Source of the DNA: Echinicola shivajiensis | Lineage (GTDB): Bacteria; Bacteroidota; Bacteroidia; Cytophagales; Cyclobacteriaceae | DNA length: 64,000 nucleotides | Direction: 5' to 3' | Assembly (NCBI RefSeq): GCF_018642165.1 | Contig: NZ_JAHHZM010000014.1 | Coordinates: 1 to 64,000, forward strand | In this document: positions 52,885 to 62,103 of the stretch, piece by piece | How the letters are laid out: each line of letters starts with the position of its first letter | Position numbering within the stretch: the first letter of the stretch is position 1 | Notes under the pieces: generated by a model | The model's input: only the letters and a program-made list of their open reading frames with translations | The model's database searches: none | What the model was told of the DNA's origin: nothing | Translations under genes and position numbers: made by a program

Positions 52885-52924
52885 TTAAAATAAAAGAAGA
52901 ACCTTTAAATTCAAAGGTTCTTCT
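52885..52924 (-). terminator. Terminator of the dxr-rseP operon
   Basis: AGAAGAACCTTT (52895-52906) pairs perfectly over 12 bp with AAAGGTTCTTCT (52913-52924), loop of 6 nt. The minus strand continues TTTATTTTAAATTT. Confidence 0.85.
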
Positions 52925-52987
52925 ACTAAACTCAATGGATATGCCAATGTTTTAAATGGTACAAAATGGCAGTATCTATTTCATTCC

Positions 52988-54307
52988 TTAACCTCCGGTG
53001 AACAATTTCAATATATCATTACCAATCGCGAACACCATCAAGGCTAGTAGCAAAACCATACCTACTTTCTGAGCATTCTCTAGGAATTTTTCTGAAGGGC
53101 TCCTACCTGAAACCATCTCATATAGCAAGAATACAACATGGCCACCATCCAAAGCAGGAATAGGCAGTAAATTCATAAAGGCCAGAATCATGGAAATCAA
53201 TCCTGTGATACTCCAAAACTTCACCCAGTCCCATTGACTGCCATATATCTTGGCCATTCCGATAGGTCCACTAACATTTTTAGTTGAAACCTCTCCGGTG
53301 AACATTTTCCCTAATGCTTTTGCATTCACGATCACAACACTAAATGCTTTCTCCGTTCCTTTCCCTATAGATTCATTGAAGGTGAAATCTTTTCTTACCG
53401 GCTGGATAAGTGGATTGACCAAAACACCAATGGTGCCATCATCATAAACCTCCATGCTCCCAGATTTTGCCTGGCCGTCTCTTTCAAAGGACAGTTCAAT
53501 CGTCTTACCTGCATTTTCCTCCAACACACGCTGAAAGTCTGAAAAGTACCTTATTTTTTGATCATTAACAGCTAATACCTTATCTCCATCTTTCAATCCC
53601 AAACTAGCTGCACGCTTACCTTTGGTGGCTTCCTTAATGGTAAAAGGCACCCCAATGTCTATGAAATTAGAAAGACTTTCTTTATTGGAGAAAGAGTTGA
53701 TGAAACCTCTCGGTATTTCAATTTTCAGGATTTCACCATCCCTATCAACAGTGTAATACCCGTTTTCACTTAAAAGCACATCACCACTGGACAGATCAGC
53801 CAAACTTTCATAAGTATGACCATTTACATCAAGCACCTTATCTCCATCTTGAAATCCTATCTGTTGCCCTATATCATAAGCAACAATACCATGCTCTATA
53901 ATCTGGTCCCTTGAAAAATAAGTTTCGCCTCGGTTATAAACTAGGGCAATAAAAATAATGATACCGGTAATTACATTGACAATAATACCTCCCAGCATCA
54001 CGATCAATCGCTGCCAGGCTGGTTTAGCCCTAAATTCCCAAGGCTGAGGCTCAGAACTCAACTGTTCTGTATCCATGGATTCATCCACCATGCCTGAAAT
54101 CTTCACAAAACCGCCCAGGGGAATCGCCCCTAGGGAATACTCAGTCTCTCCATATTTAAAGCTTACTATCTTTGGCGGAAAACCAATAGAAAACTTCTCC
54201 ACTCTCATCCCAAACAGCTTTGCTGCAAGCATATGACCTCCTTCATGCAGGCCCACCAAAATTGACAGTCCTAGCAGGAGTTGGCCCACCATTATTAAAG
54301 TATCCAT
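52988..54307 (-). CDS. rseP: Site-2 intramembrane metalloprotease
   Basis: RseP cleaves anti-sigma factors or signal peptides within the inner membrane. The 439-residue protein has the zinc motif HEGGH (21-25) in the first helix, the periplasmic PDZ domains (two, about 120-300), and the third-ligand motif NLLPIPALDGGH in a later helix. In E. coli it works after DegS to free sigma-E. The anti-sigma substrate here is unknown. It follows dxr by 6 bp, an arrangement (dxr-rseP) that is common in bacteria. Confidence 0.95.
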   Translation of the reverse strand: MDTLIMVGQLLLGLSILVGLHEGGHMLAAKLFGMRVEKFSIGFPPKIVSFKYGETEYSLGAIPLGGFVKISGMVDESMDTEQLSSEPQPWEFRAKPAWQRLIVMLGGIIVNVITGIIIFIALVYNRGETYFSRDQIIEHGIVAYDIGQQIGFQDGDKVLDVNGHTYESLADLSSGDVLLSENGYYTVDRDGEILKIEIPRGFINSFSNKESLSNFIDIGVPFTIKEATKGKRAASLGLKDGDKVLAVNDQKIRYFSDFQRVLEENAGKTIELSFERDGQAKSGSMEVYDDGTIGVLVNPLIQPVRKDFTFNESIGKGTEKAFSVVIVNAKALGKMFTGEVSTKNVSGPIGMAKIYGSQWDWVKFWSITGLISMILAFMNLLPIPALDGGHVVFLLYEMVSGRSPSEKFLENAQKVGMVLLLALMVFAIGNDILKLFTGG

Positions 54308-54313
54308 GTTTTA

Positions 54314-55477
54314 TTATTTATTCTTAATTATTTCTTCCGTTATTATTCTTGCCTTTTTGTCAGTCTCTATAAAGTCTTCCAAAGCAGGCTTGGACACAAA
54401 GTCCACCCGGTCAATTGTTTCAGCGATTACATCTGACATTTCCAAGAACCCCACTTCGTCCCTCAAAAATGCGGCCACAGCAATTTCGTTGGCAGCATTT
54501 AATACACATGGAGTATTCCCCCCTTTTTCAAGTGCATCAAAGGCCAGCTGTAAATTCCTAAAGGTCTTCAAATCTGGCGCCTCAAAATCCAGCGAAGCAT
54601 ACTGACTAAAGTCAAATCTTGGAAAATCCGATTCGAACCTATCCGGATAACTCAATGCAAATTGAATAGGAATACGCATATCTGGCAGTCCAAGTTGTGC
54701 TTTCATACTCCCATCCCTAAACTGGACTAAGGAGTGAATGATAGATTGTGGATGTACGACCACCTCAATTTGCTCAGCACTGACGCCAAACAGCCACTTC
54801 GCCTCAATCACCTCCAATCCCTTATTCATCAGAGAAGCGGAATCTATTGTGATCTTTGCCCCCATATCCCAGTTGGGATGTTTCAATGCCTGCTCTTTGG
54901 TAACATTGGCCAGATAGGCACTATCCTTCCCCCTAAAAGGGCCTCCCGAAGCTGTCAAAATAAGCTTTTCAATGGGATTGTGGAACTCACCGACTAAACA
55001 CTGGAAAATAGCTGAATGTTCTGAATCCACAGGATAAATATTCACTGCTTTTTCCTGGGCTATTTTAGTTATCAACTCCCCAGCGACCACCAGAGTTTCC
55101 TTATTGGCAAGCGCTATCTGCTTCCCTGCATTGATCGCACTGATGGTTGGCAACAAACCAGAATATCCTACCAAAGCAGTAAGGACAATATCAATGCTGT
55201 CCATTTCCACCACTTGAGCCAATGCTGCTTCACCAGCATATACCTTTATAAAATGCGGATCCAATGCCGCTTTTAATTTCAGATAATGGTCCTCATTGGC
55301 AATTACAACTGCATTGGGCATAAAAGCCAAAGATTGCTCAATGAGTAAATCAACATTATTTTGGGCGGTTAAAACCTCGACCTCAAATCTATCCTCATGC
55401 TTCGCAATAACCTCCAAGGTCTGCTTTCCTATACTTCCTGTTGACCCCAAAAGGGCCACTCTTTTCTTATTTGACAT
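54314..55477 (-). CDS. dxr: 1-deoxy-D-xylulose 5-phosphate reductoisomerase
   Basis: Dxr converts DXP to 2-C-methyl-D-erythritol 4-phosphate, the committed step of the MEP isoprenoid pathway, and is the fosmidomycin target. The 387-residue protein has the NADPH motif LGSTGSIGKQT, the metal-binding block PVDSEHSAIFQ, the flexible loop LTASGGPF and the NMGKGLEV-type segment LMNKGLEVIEA. All active residues appear in place. It leads the dxr-rseP operon; a TAAATTTG box lies about 70 bp upstream. Confidence 0.97.
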   Translation of the reverse strand: MSNKKRVALLGSTGSIGKQTLEVIAKHEDRFEVEVLTAQNNVDLLIEQSLAFMPNAVVIANEDHYLKLKAALDPHFIKVYAGEAALAQVVEMDSIDIVLTALVGYSGLLPTISAINAGKQIALANKETLVVAGELITKIAQEKAVNIYPVDSEHSAIFQCLVGEFHNPIEKLILTASGGPFRGKDSAYLANVTKEQALKHPNWDMGAKITIDSASLMNKGLEVIEAKWLFGVSAEQIEVVVHPQSIIHSLVQFRDGSMKAQLGLPDMRIPIQFALSYPDRFESDFPRFDFSQYASLDFEAPDLKTFRNLQLAFDALEKGGNTPCVLNAANEIAVAAFLRDEVGFLEMSDVIAETIDRVDFVSKPALEDFIETDKKARIITEEIIKNK

Positions 55478-55547
55478 TGATGTCTAATTTCTCTTTAAGG
55501 AGACTTTTTGTCTCTTTGGCAATTCTAAAGGCTTCTCAATAAGCTGA

Positions 55548-55555
55548 CAAATTTA
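55548..55555 (-). promoter_or_regulatory. -7 box of dxr-rseP (TAAATTTG)
   Basis: The minus strand reads TAAATTTG, matching TAnnTTTG. The leader of about 65 nt contains a GGAGAC-TTTTT-GTCTC hairpin near 55499-55514. The rest of the gap to 55855 has small palindromes (GATGC-GTTCA-GCATC at 55650-55664, then GGATATCC) but no gene. Confidence 0.5.
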
Positions 55556-55855
55556 CAAGCTTCAAAGACTTTTCCTTTGTTTTTTGCCACTTTTTCACCC
55601 TTAGGCAATTTGGCATTTACTTAGCCATATTTTTATTGGACAAATTGGTGATGCGTTCAGCATCGGATATCCATTTGCCCATGCATATGTCCTGTTCTTA
55701 ACATATACGAGTTTTAGTTAATAATCAGTACAAAGAAAATTCTAAACATTGATAATTAGACAGAAACTCAGCCTATAGAAATATTAAAAAATGTTAAAGA
55801 GTTTATCTTAAATTTAAAAAGACCGTTTATTCAATGATTCAAAAATAATAGTCTC

Positions 55856-57310
55856 ATGCAAAAAAATTTAAAAACTATTGCTATTGCTTTTTCTGCAGGC
55901 ATTTTGGGTGCATGGTCTCATCAGGAGTTTTTAATGGACGATGCAAATGCAGATTCAAATGAATTTACAAGAAAAGAAAACATATCTCATCAAGTAAACT
56001 ACACAGAAGAAAGTCCCAGAAGAGCAAGTGCTGCCCTGAATGTACCCATATCTTTCGTGGAAGCTTCCGAAAAAAGCACAGAATCGGTGGTGTTCATCAA
56101 GAATTTCTCGGGTTCGGACTACCGCCGCTACAGTATGTTTGACTTTTTCTTTGGCCCCCAGGGAAGCCAAGCTCCCAGTGTAAGCACCGGGTCTGGGGTT
56201 ATTTTCTCAGAGGACGGTTATATCATCACCAATAATCACGTAGTAGAAAATGCAGAAACCTTAGAAGTGGTGCATCATAAAAAAACCTATCAAGCCAAAC
56301 TTATAGGTACGGACCTGAATACAGATATTGCTGTTCTGAAAATTGAAGCAAAGGGATTACCCGCCATAAAAAAGGGCAGTAGTAAAGACCTCAAAATCGG
56401 GGAATGGGTAATTGCAGTAGGCAACCCTTTTAACCTTACTTCCACCGTTACTGCAGGAATTGTATCTGCAAAGGAAAGGCAAATCAATATCCTAGGTGGT
56501 GACTTCCCTTTGGAATCATTTATACAGACTGATGCTGCCATTAACCCTGGCAACTCTGGCGGAGCCCTAGTGAATATCAAGGGAGAACTGGTAGGTATCA
56601 ATACCGCTATCCTCTCAAGAACAGGATCCTATACCGGCTATGGATTTGCTGTGCCGGCAGATATTGCCTCTAAAATAGCCAATGATTTGATTAAATACGG
56701 AGAAGTCCAAAAAGCAATCCCAGGTATTGAAGCGGTGGAAATCACCCCTGAACTTGCTGAGGACATGAATCTGGAGTCCTTAGACGGTGTAGTGGTGAGC
56801 CATATCATTCGAAATGGAGCTGCCGAAAAATCAGGATTACAAGTCAATGACGTCATTACGGGAATTGACGGAACAAAAATAACTGGAAAAGGCAGCTTTG
56901 AGGAAGTGCTCTCTTATTACTACCCAGGAGACAAAATCAACATTTCCTATTTCAGAGACAAAAAACCAAAGACAGCGCAGCTTACACTTGAAAATCTTGA
57001 AGGAAGCACGGGCATTATAAAAAGGGCCTTCTATTCCTCAGCTCTTTTAGGAGCTAGGCTGGAGGCAGTAAATACTGTTGAGAAGGACAAAATGCAAATA
57101 GAATATGGCATAAAAATCACCTCACTCACCAGAGGCTATCTAAATGAACTGGGCTTAGGAAATGGATTTATTCTTACAAAGATAAATGGCGAGCCAGCTA
57201 AGGATCCCGAGGAAATAGGCCAATTCTTGGAGGAATATAGCGGAAGATTGGTCATCGAAGGATTGACCCCAAGAGGTAGGGCTTTCAGACAATCTTATAG
57301 TGTCCGTTAG
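55856..57310 (+). CDS. HtrA/DegP-type periplasmic serine protease
   Basis: The 484-residue protein has a signal sequence or anchor (about 5-20), a trypsin-like domain with His128 (ITNNHVV), Asp157 (NTDIAVLK) and Ser234 (NPGNSGGAL), and two PDZ domains (about 270-365 and 395-480). It degrades or refolds misfolded envelope proteins. The linker after the signal is rich in polar residues. Whether it also acts as a DegS-like sensor for RseP on the opposite strand nearby is an open question. It ends at a clear terminator. Confidence 0.95.
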   Translation: MQKNLKTIAIAFSAGILGAWSHQEFLMDDANADSNEFTRKENISHQVNYTEESPRRASAALNVPISFVEASEKSTESVVFIKNFSGSDYRRYSMFDFFFGPQGSQAPSVSTGSGVIFSEDGYIITNNHVVENAETLEVVHHKKTYQAKLIGTDLNTDIAVLKIEAKGLPAIKKGSSKDLKIGEWVIAVGNPFNLTSTVTAGIVSAKERQINILGGDFPLESFIQTDAAINPGNSGGALVNIKGELVGINTAILSRTGSYTGYGFAVPADIASKIANDLIKYGEVQKAIPGIEAVEITPELAEDMNLESLDGVVVSHIIRNGAAEKSGLQVNDVITGIDGTKITGKGSFEEVLSYYYPGDKINISYFRDKKPKTAQLTLENLEGSTGIIKRAFYSSALLGARLEAVNTVEKDKMQIEYGIKITSLTRGYLNELGLGNGFILTKINGEPAKDPEEIGQFLEEYSGRLVIEGLTPRGRAFRQSYSVR

Positions 57311-57339
57311 ACCATTATTTAGAGCAAAATTAAATTATG

Positions 57340-57367
57340 AGCACCGATTATTTTTCGGTGCTTTTTT
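57340..57367 (+). terminator. Terminator of the HtrA gene
   Basis: AGCACCGA (57340-57347) pairs with TCGGTGCT (57355-57362), followed by a T-run of six. Confidence 0.8.
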
Positions 57368-57403
57368 GCTGGAATTTTGTATTTTTAGAAAAATGACAAC
57401 AAT

Positions 57404-57817
57404 ATGAAGACCCAGCCAATAACCTGTGAAAAGTGCTTTGAGGACTTTTCAATCTCACTTAGAGAATTGCAAGAAGTAATCGAGGAAATTAATACCAGAG
57501 GTATTAATCCCAAATCAGAACAACATCTTCATCGTTCCTTTGAACTCACGCATGAACTTGCTCTAAATACGATGACAGAATTTTTCAGGGACCAAGGTAG
57601 GCCTCCCTATTCTGGATCAAGGGATGTAACTTTGGATGCTTTTAATGAGGAATTAATTGATGATGGCAAAGGCTGGCTCGACATGATCATTCAAAGAATC
57701 AAAGCTACTGATTTGTATACCGAGAACACAAATGACACCCTCACCCAAAACATCCTAAAAAACTACATCCATCTATTTGAAAATTTTGAAAACCATATGA
57801 AGAACATCCTCTTTTAA
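57404..57817 (+). CDS. Nucleotidyltransferase substrate-binding protein family (HI0074-like)
   Basis: The 137-residue helical protein has the family block RSFELTHELALNTMTEFF and the later DDGKGWLDMIIQRIKAT, as in HI0074-type HEPN-fold proteins. These usually pair with a small MNT-domain nucleotidyltransferase (HI0073) encoded directly beside them, often as a toxin-antitoxin or tRNA-modifying couple. Here no nucleotidyltransferase gene lies next to it: upstream is the HtrA terminator and downstream the LVIVD lipoprotein. It may work with a partner elsewhere or be a remnant. The sequence shows no damage. Confidence 0.85.
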   Translation: MKTQPITCEKCFEDFSISLRELQEVIEEINTRGINPKSEQHLHRSFELTHELALNTMTEFFRDQGRPPYSGSRDVTLDAFNEELIDDGKGWLDMIIQRIKATDLYTENTNDTLTQNILKNYIHLFENFENHMKNILF

Positions 57818-57922
57818 AACACCTTCATTATTTTTTCAAAATTTTTATTCAAAAAACTGTAGCACTTCTGTTAGATTCTGCGTCTATAGGTTAAAAGCAT
57901 TTTTAACTAAAAAAAATTGGCT

Positions 57923-59182
57923 ATGAATCGATCCTTACTAGCTCATCGCTTTTTACCCGACTGGCTCTTGATACTAACAGTAGTGCTATGTTTTTCTGCC
58001 TGCCAAGACCAAGTAGAAAGCACCTACACTTATGAAACAACATACCCTGTCTCTATCAAGACGAGCACTTTTCGAGAGATGAGTGTTGGACAAACTGAAC
58101 CGCGAACCATCAATAAAACAGGTAAGATTTATATTTTTGGTGATTATCTATTTATCAGCGAACCTGACGAGGGAATACACGTCATAGATAATACTGATCC
58201 ATCAGCCCCCAAGAACCTTGTCTTTATTGAAATCCCCGGCACTGCTGACTTGGCCATAAACGATAATATTTTATATGCCGACAGTTATATTGACCTCTTA
58301 TCATTCGATGTCAGCAATCCATTCAAAATAAAACTTTTGGACAGGGAAGAAGATGTTTTTAGAAATCATTATAGCGCCGTTGAAACTGGAGAATTCACCA
58401 TTTGGAAAGATACAGTACTGACTTCAGAGCGACCCTTTAGGCCTTGGGAAGGCCCTTTCTTTTTTGAATCGGACATGCTTGCATTTGCCAATGGTGATGG
58501 GGGGAATTTCGGCCAAGGCGGCTCTATGGCCAGATTTACTTTAGCCAAAGGTCATTTGTATGCTGTCGATGAGCAGGACTTGAGATTATTTGATATTAGC
58601 CAAAAAGAAAATCCTGAATTTGTAAAACAAATAGGTTTAGGATGGGGAATCGAAACAATTTACCCATTCAAGGACAAACTATTTATTGGCTCCACCACGG
58701 GTATGCACATTTATGACATATCCTCTCCTGCTTCCCCAGAACAATTATCAGTATATTCCCACTTGACCAGTTGCGATCCAGTTGTAGCAAATGATGATTA
58801 CGCTTTTGTCACTTTAAGGAGTGGGAATTTCTGTCAACAGGGAGTGGACCTTCTAGAAGTGCTGGACATTTCTGATCCCTCTCAGCCTAATTTATTGAAA
58901 TCATACCCCATGGAAAACCCTCATGGACTTGGATTATCCGGTGAAAACCTTTTTGTCTGTGAAGGGCAATTCGGTTTAAAAAGCTTTAAGGTAAATGACG
59001 TCATGAAAATTGACGAGAACCAAATGGAGCACCTGAAAAACCTTAACGCTATTGATCTAATCCCTGGCCCAAAGTCCCTTATCGTCATCGGAAACAATGT
59101 GATTTGCCAATATGACTACAGTACACCAAGCAAACTAATCAAACTAAGCTGCATGGAAATCGAAAAACAGGAATTGTACTAA
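57923..59182 (+). CDS. LVIVD-repeat surface lipoprotein
   Basis: The 419-residue protein (from ATG 57923; an earlier in-frame TTG is ignored) has a lipobox FSAC (Cys27) and then repeated propeller-like units with VIDNTDPSAPKN, LFDISQKENPEF, YDISSPASPEQL and LDISDPSQPNLL. These are LVIVD repeats. Such proteins are usually outer-membrane lipoproteins with unknown ligands. It is 5 bp upstream of a small barrel protein gene, forming a pair, and directly precedes the iron-complex ABC importer, so a link to metal or siderophore handling is conceivable. Confidence 0.88.
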   Translation: MNRSLLAHRFLPDWLLILTVVLCFSACQDQVESTYTYETTYPVSIKTSTFREMSVGQTEPRTINKTGKIYIFGDYLFISEPDEGIHVIDNTDPSAPKNLVFIEIPGTADLAINDNILYADSYIDLLSFDVSNPFKIKLLDREEDVFRNHYSAVETGEFTIWKDTVLTSERPFRPWEGPFFFESDMLAFANGDGGNFGQGGSMARFTLAKGHLYAVDEQDLRLFDISQKENPEFVKQIGLGWGIETIYPFKDKLFIGSTTGMHIYDISSPASPEQLSVYSHLTSCDPVVANDDYAFVTLRSGNFCQQGVDLLEVLDISDPSQPNLLKSYPMENPHGLGLSGENLFVCEGQFGLKSFKVNDVMKIDENQMEHLKNLNAIDLIPGPKSLIVIGNNVICQYDYSTPSKLIKLSCMEIEKQELY

Positions 59183-59187
59183 ACTAT

Positions 59188-59790
59188 ATGGCATACATGA
59201 ATAAAACATTTAGTTGGATTGTTTTAGCTCTGGTGATAATTCTTTTTTCAAGAGGAAGTGTCTTGGCTCAGACGCTTCCTTTCACCAATCATACGGAAAT
59301 AGGCATCTTACAAAACAATCAATCCGTGGGTCCTCATACATCCTTCACTCTTCAAACCTTCAATGGAGTAAAGGCCAATAATTGGTTAAGCATAGGCTTC
59401 ACTACTGGGCTAGACAATTATAACCAAACCATCATCATTCCTTTTGCTTTAGGAGCTAGGGCCATACTACCATCCGAGGGAAAAATTTCATTTTTGGCAG
59501 GCTTGGATACTGGAGTAGGGTCTGTACCATTTGAAAAAGACAGTCGAACCAGTTGGACAGAAGGCGGATTCTTGCTTAACCCAATCGTCGGTATGCTAAT
59601 AAAAACCAAAGGCAAAGGTCAATTTAGTTTAAGTTTAGGATATAAAAGACAGGTCATTTCCAAGTCAGAAGGCACTTTGGATCCTGGAAACACAAATGGG
59701 GCCAATGGGCTTCCTCCAGGTTACCGCTCCATCTTTAGAGAAACATTCATCTATAATCGGGCATCTATTCGATTGGGAGTATTTTTCTGA
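59188..59790 (+). CDS. Small outer-membrane beta-barrel protein
   Basis: The 200-residue protein has a signal peptide (ending VLA before Gln28) and about eight alternating beta-strands with Gly-rich turns, ending in Phe (RLGVFF). This is the pattern of a small eight-stranded outer-membrane barrel. It follows the LVIVD lipoprotein gene by 5 bp. The function is unknown. A second ATG three codons later may be the true start. Confidence 0.75.
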   Translation: MAYMNKTFSWIVLALVIILFSRGSVLAQTLPFTNHTEIGILQNNQSVGPHTSFTLQTFNGVKANNWLSIGFTTGLDNYNQTIIIPFALGARAILPSEGKISFLAGLDTGVGSVPFEKDSRTSWTEGGFLLNPIVGMLIKTKGKGQFSLSLGYKRQVISKSEGTLDPGNTNGANGLPPGYRSIFRETFIYNRASIRLGVFF

Positions 59791-59794
59791 TAAG

Positions 59795-59825
59795 TTGGTA
59801 GATAAAAACCCTAGATGTATTTTTG
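59795..59825 (+). promoter_or_regulatory. Promoter of the ABC importer operon (TTG-N20-TATTTTTG)
   Basis: TTG at 59795-59797 and TATTTTTG at 59818-59825 are 20 bp apart. The leader of about 70 nt has an AAGGC-CAAAC-GCCTT hairpin near 59839-59853. A Fur-box was not clear. Confidence 0.65.
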
Positions 59826-59904
59826 ATTTCAGTTTTCTAAGGCCAAACGCCTTATTTAATATTTAATCAATAATCATTAATAATTTAAAGGGTTCCAATA
59901 CGTG

Positions 59905-61041
59905 ATGAGAATAATTTCACCCTTAATTTTTATCCTATTACTTGTTTTTGCCTGTTCACCAAAAAAAAGTAAAATTCAAGCAGCTTCCTTAGAAGAAATT
60001 AAACTGGACTATGCCGTAGGTTTTAAGATTTACCAAGGCGAAGGGTTCAAGCTGATCAAGGTTCAAAACGGCTTCCCCGGCGAGCATAAACCATTCAGTT
60101 ACTTGGTCAAAGATGCAGAAGACATCCAATTCCCCAAGGGCCAATACGATGCTATCATCGATCCCAATGTTCAAAAAATCACACTTACTTCAACGACCCA
60201 AATTCCTCATTTGGACAGACTGGGCATAAGCGATAAACTCATTGCGTTTCCCAATCTTGATTTAATTTCTTCAAAAGAAATCAGACAGCAGATCACAGAT
60301 GGCAAAGTAGAAGAATTGGGCGGTGGTGCAAAATTCAATATTGAAAAGATTTTGGATATCAATCCAGATTTAGTAATCATATCCACCTTAGGAGACAACC
60401 TCAAAGATCTGCAATTACTCAACAAGGCCCATATCCCCAATGTTATAAATGGTGACTATCTGGAGCAACATCCTCTTGGTAGGGCTGAATGGATAAAGTT
60501 CACCGGAGCCCTTACTGGCAAGTTGGAAAAAGCCACTGAATTATATAATGAAGTAAAAAACAATTACGAAAGCCTCCGCGAAAGCATTGTGAATGCCGAC
60601 CTTGACTCCTTACCTAGCGTATTAAGTGGCAATATGTACAAGGACATTTGGTATGCACCCGCAGGAAATAATTGGGGAGCTATTTTCCTTGAGGATGCCG
60701 GCAGTGACTATATATTCGATGAAGACATCAATTCAGGAAGCCTTCAACTCAGTTATGAATATGTATTGGACAAAGGCATGAATGCAGATGTCTGGATCAG
60801 TACTGGGGAATTTACCAATCTCGAAAACATGAAAAACGCTGACCAACGTTACACCCAGTTCCGTTCTTTTCAGAAAGGTCAGGTATATACATTTTCTCTC
60901 ACCCGCGGAGCTACAGGTGGGTTGGAGTACTTTGAACTTGGATACTCAAGGCCTGACATTATTTTAAAGGATTTGATAAAAATCTTCCACCCTGAGCAAT
61001 TACCGGACTACAAACCTTATTTTTACCAAAAATTAAACTAG
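59905..61041 (+). CDS. Substrate-binding lipoprotein of an iron-complex-type ABC importer
   Basis: The 378-residue protein has a lipobox FAC (Cys17) and the two-lobed class III binding protein fold of BtuF/FepB/FhuD (Peripla_BP_2), with VITSTTQ-like KITLTSTTQIPHLDRLGISDKLIAFP and the INPDLVIIS strand. It would capture a siderophore, haem or corrinoid in the periplasm. There is no clear ligand-specific signature, so the substrate is open. It opens a three-gene operon, with the permease starting 9 bp downstream. The ATG at 59905 is used rather than the overlapping GTG. Confidence 0.9.
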   Translation: MRIISPLIFILLLVFACSPKKSKIQAASLEEIKLDYAVGFKIYQGEGFKLIKVQNGFPGEHKPFSYLVKDAEDIQFPKGQYDAIIDPNVQKITLTSTTQIPHLDRLGISDKLIAFPNLDLISSKEIRQQITDGKVEELGGGAKFNIEKILDINPDLVIISTLGDNLKDLQLLNKAHIPNVINGDYLEQHPLGRAEWIKFTGALTGKLEKATELYNEVKNNYESLRESIVNADLDSLPSVLSGNMYKDIWYAPAGNNWGAIFLEDAGSDYIFDEDINSGSLQLSYEYVLDKGMNADVWISTGEFTNLENMKNADQRYTQFRSFQKGQVYTFSLTRGATGGLEYFELGYSRPDIILKDLIKIFHPEQLPDYKPYFYQKLN

Positions 61042-61050
61042 CCTTCAAGC

Positions 61051-62103
61051 TTGCAATCTGCAAAAAAACATACCAGTCTGTTACTTTTCTCTGGATCAAC
61101 TCTGGTCCTTTGTCTATTTCTAATCAATATAGCAGTTGGTTCTGTTTATATTCCATTCGGAGAATTATTAGGGGGACTTTTCGGTAGCCCAATGACTAAA
61201 CCAAGTTGGAGCACTATACTCTTTGATTATAGAGTCCCAAAAGCCCTAACAGCCATCATTGTAGGCATTTCGCTATCTCTTAGTGGTCTACAAATGCAAA
61301 CTTTTTTTCGAAATCCATTGGCAGGCCCATATGTTTTAGGCATTAGTTCCGGCGCAGGCTTAGGAGTCGCCATCTTAATTTTGGGAGGCAGCGCCTTCGG
61401 TTGGAGCCTGGCCAGTAATGCAGGAAATTATCTCACTTGGGGCATTTGGGGGATTATTATTTCTGGAAGCTTAGGGGCAATTGCGATACTGTTGTTAATG
61501 AGCCTGACAGCTTGGAAAATTAAGGACAGTATGACCTTGCTCATCATTGGGCTGATGTTTGGTAGTGCCTCTGGAGCCATAGTAAGTGTCCTGTCCTATT
61601 TTGGAAATGCAGAAGACCTAAAACTCTTCACCATTTGGTCCATGGGAAGTCTTGGAGGAATAAGTGGAAGCCAACTATATATATTATGTTTGGTTTGTCT
61701 ATTAGGAATCATTCCTGCTTTAATCATGGTAAAATCTTACAATGCCATGCTTATGGGGGAAAGGTATGCTACAAGTATGGGTGTAAATATTAAGGCACTG
61801 AGATGGACCATGATCATCAGTACTGGACTATTAGCAGGAAGCGCCACTGCTTTCTGTGGCCCTATTGCATTTATTGGAATTGCCGTTCCTCATTTGGCAA
61901 GGATGGTTTTTAGAACAGGTGATCACAAAATATTATTTCCTGCATCTGCTTTGATAGGAGCCGCCTTTTTACTGGCCAGTGATGCCATTAGTCAATTACC
62001 AGGATCCGCTGAAACCTTACCAATTAACGTGATTACTTCACTTTTTGGGGCCCCTTTGGTTATTTGGTTAATTTTGAAGAGAAACTTTAGCAATGAATTT
62101 TAA
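61051..62103 (+). CDS. FecCD-family ABC transporter permease
   Basis: The 350-residue permease has about nine or ten membrane helices and family motifs including RNPLAGPYVLGISSGAG and the coupling segment GERYATSMGVN. The block PHLARMVFRTGDHKILFPASAL near the C-terminus is typical of BtuC/FecD-type subunits. It starts with TTG, as no ATG or GTG gives a full first helix. It overlaps the ATPase gene by 1 bp (TAATG), implying coupling. Confidence 0.94.
   Translation: MQSAKKHTSLLLFSGSTLVLCLFLINIAVGSVYIPFGELLGGLFGSPMTKPSWSTILFDYRVPKALTAIIVGISLSLSGLQMQTFFRNPLAGPYVLGISSGAGLGVAILILGGSAFGWSLASNAGNYLTWGIWGIIISGSLGAIAILLLMSLTAWKIKDSMTLLIIGLMFGSASGAIVSVLSYFGNAEDLKLFTIWSMGSLGGISGSQLYILCLVCLLGIIPALIMVKSYNAMLMGERYATSMGVNIKALRWTMIISTGLLAGSATAFCGPIAFIGIAVPHLARMVFRTGDHKILFPASALIGAAFLLASDAISQLPGSAETLPINVITSLFGAPLVIWLILKRNFSNEF

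Noticed and set aside
55650-55672. Palindromes GATGC-GTTCA-GCATC and GGATATCC as an operator
   Set aside because: They lie mid-gap between dxr and the HtrA gene, with no link to a known regulator or a placed promoter; they may be chance.
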